Origin: Porphyromonadaceae bacterium
GTDB taxonomy: Bacteria; Bacteroidota; Bacteroidia; Bacteroidales; Dysgonomonadaceae
Direction of reading: 5' to 3'
DNA: 7,432 nucleotides
Assembly: GCA_022840285.1 (NCBI GenBank)
Contig: JALHIE010000093.1
Location: 545-7,976, forward strand
Shown piece by piece: positions 6,896 to 7,432 of the stretch (the first letter of the stretch is position 1; each line of letters starts with the position of its first letter). The notes below the pieces were generated by a model that did no database searches, was not told the DNA's origin, and saw only the letters and a list, made by a program, of their open reading frames with translations. The position numbers and the translations under genes are program-made.

Positions 6896-6918
6896 GTGTC
6901 GGATTTATTTTCCGATAC
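6896..6918 (-). other. Small hairpin spanning the murC stop codon
   Basis: On the minus strand TCGGA-AAATAAA-TCCGA forms a perfect 5-bp stem with a 7-base loop. Beyond one A/C mismatch, two further pairs (GT/AC) extend it to eight-arm symmetry at 6896-6918. The murC TAA stop (6907-6905) is inside the loop. No strong U-run follows, only AATTTGTATCTTTG, so it is at best a weak attenuator or an mRNA processing or stability element. Confidence 0.4.
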
Positions 6919-7432
6919 TTCTTTTTTCTAACAGCTGTTTAATCGCGGGCAACAAGTGCTCTATATCCCCTGCCCCCAAAGTGACTAAAACGTCCAACTG
7001 TTTACCTTTTAAGAAATCGAGCAGTTCGGTTTTTTTCAAAAGCATTTTCTCTTTTGAGGTGATTTTTTCGAAGATGACTTCTGAGGTGATACCCGGTATG
7101 GGTTCTTCCCGTGCCGGATAAATATCGAGCAGGATCACATCGTCGAGCAGCGAGAGGCTTCGGGCAAAATCATCGGCAAAGTCACGCGTTCGCGTATAAA
7201 GGTGTGGTTGAAAAATGCCCGTGACTTTCCGGTCGGGATACAATTGCCTGATTGATCGGATGGATGCTGTCAACTCCTGCGGATGGTGTGCATAATCGTC
7301 GATAAAGACTGTGCCGGGAGTTTTCAACAAAAAATCGAACCGGCGCTTCGCCCCCCCGAAAGTTTTCATTGCCGCACGCACCTCATCCGGTTTAACACCG
7401 CTCAAGACAGCTGCGGTTATTGCGGCTACCGC
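6905..7432 (-). CDS. murC: UDP-N-acetylmuramate--L-alanine ligase MurC, C-terminal part (5' end outside window)
   Basis: The frame is open from the window's right edge (codons for AVAAITAAVLSG) to TAA at 6907-6905, giving the last 175 residues of a protein usually about 450-480 long. MurC joins L-alanine to UDP-MurNAc with ATP in the cytoplasm, the first amino-acid addition in peptidoglycan precursor synthesis. Visible are the junction into the C-terminal ligase domain (FGGAKRRF), the conserved VFIDDYAHHPQEL motif, FQPHLYTRTRDF, IYPAREEPIPG and the late VLVTLGAGDI, all hallmark MurC blocks that separate it from MurD, MurE and MurF. The ATP-binding central domain and N-terminal UDP-binding domain lie outside. 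It precedes ftsQ by 28 bases with no ddl gene between, unlike the proteobacterial murC-ddl-ftsQ order. A run of seven G's encodes the FGGA glycines without breaking the frame. Confidence 0.96.
   Translation of the reverse strand, partial: AVAAITAAVLSGVKPDEVRAAMKTFGGAKRRFDFLLKTPGTVFIDDYAHHPQELTASIRSIRQLYPDRKVTGIFQPHLYTRTRDFADDFARSLSLLDDVILLDIYPAREEPIPGITSEVIFEKITSKEKMLLKKTELLDFLKGKQLDVLVTLGAGDIEHLLPAIKQLLEKRSIGK

Noticed and set aside
7351..7357. Run of seven C (G on the coding strand) in murC, a possible phase-variation tract
   Set aside because: It encodes the conserved FGGA glycines in frame; murC is essential, so on/off switching is implausible.

Overview
The window looks like a chromosomal segment of a Bacteroidota member, most likely order Bacteroidales; a Dysgonomonadaceae-like genus such as Proteiniphilum or Petrimonas is a guess from overall protein feel only. 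Reasons: the gene order murC-ftsQ-ftsA-ftsZ-GatB/YqeY with no ddl between murC and ftsQ, A-rich rather than Shine-Dalgarno-like sequence before start codons, a TAnnTTTG-type -7 element before ftsQ, and a TonB-dependent receptor ending in an aromatic residue.

The left 2.95 kb is on the plus strand and reads as one operon running in from outside the window. It holds the 3' end of a TonB-dependent outer-membrane receptor, a DUF362 protein with a twin-arginine (Tat) type leader that is broken by a small frame-changing deletion near 978, and a 516-residue membrane polyferredoxin. The polyferredoxin joins a NapH-like quinol-oxidising half to a NapG-like four-cluster half that carries its own Tat-like segment. 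Together the three suggest a route for moving electrons from the quinone pool to the periplasm to act on something imported by the receptor. The substrate is not visible, and this role is inference.

The right 4.5 kb is on the minus strand and is the distal end of the division and cell-wall (dcw) cluster, read right to left: murC (3' part only), ftsQ, ftsA, ftsZ, and a GatB/YqeY protein. MurC makes the UDP-MurNAc-L-Ala peptidoglycan precursor. FtsZ forms the division ring, FtsA anchors it to the membrane, and FtsQ links the ring to the septal wall-synthesis machinery. Gaps from murC to ftsZ are 28 bases or less, as expected for co-transcription. A small hairpin and a -7-like element lie between murC and ftsQ, and an AT-rich 64-base gap precedes the YqeY gene.

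The two blocks converge with only 14 bases between stop codons (2952-2965) and no visible terminator. There is no gene-free stretch over 300 bases. I saw no RNA genes, insertion sequences, CRISPR arrays or attachment sites.
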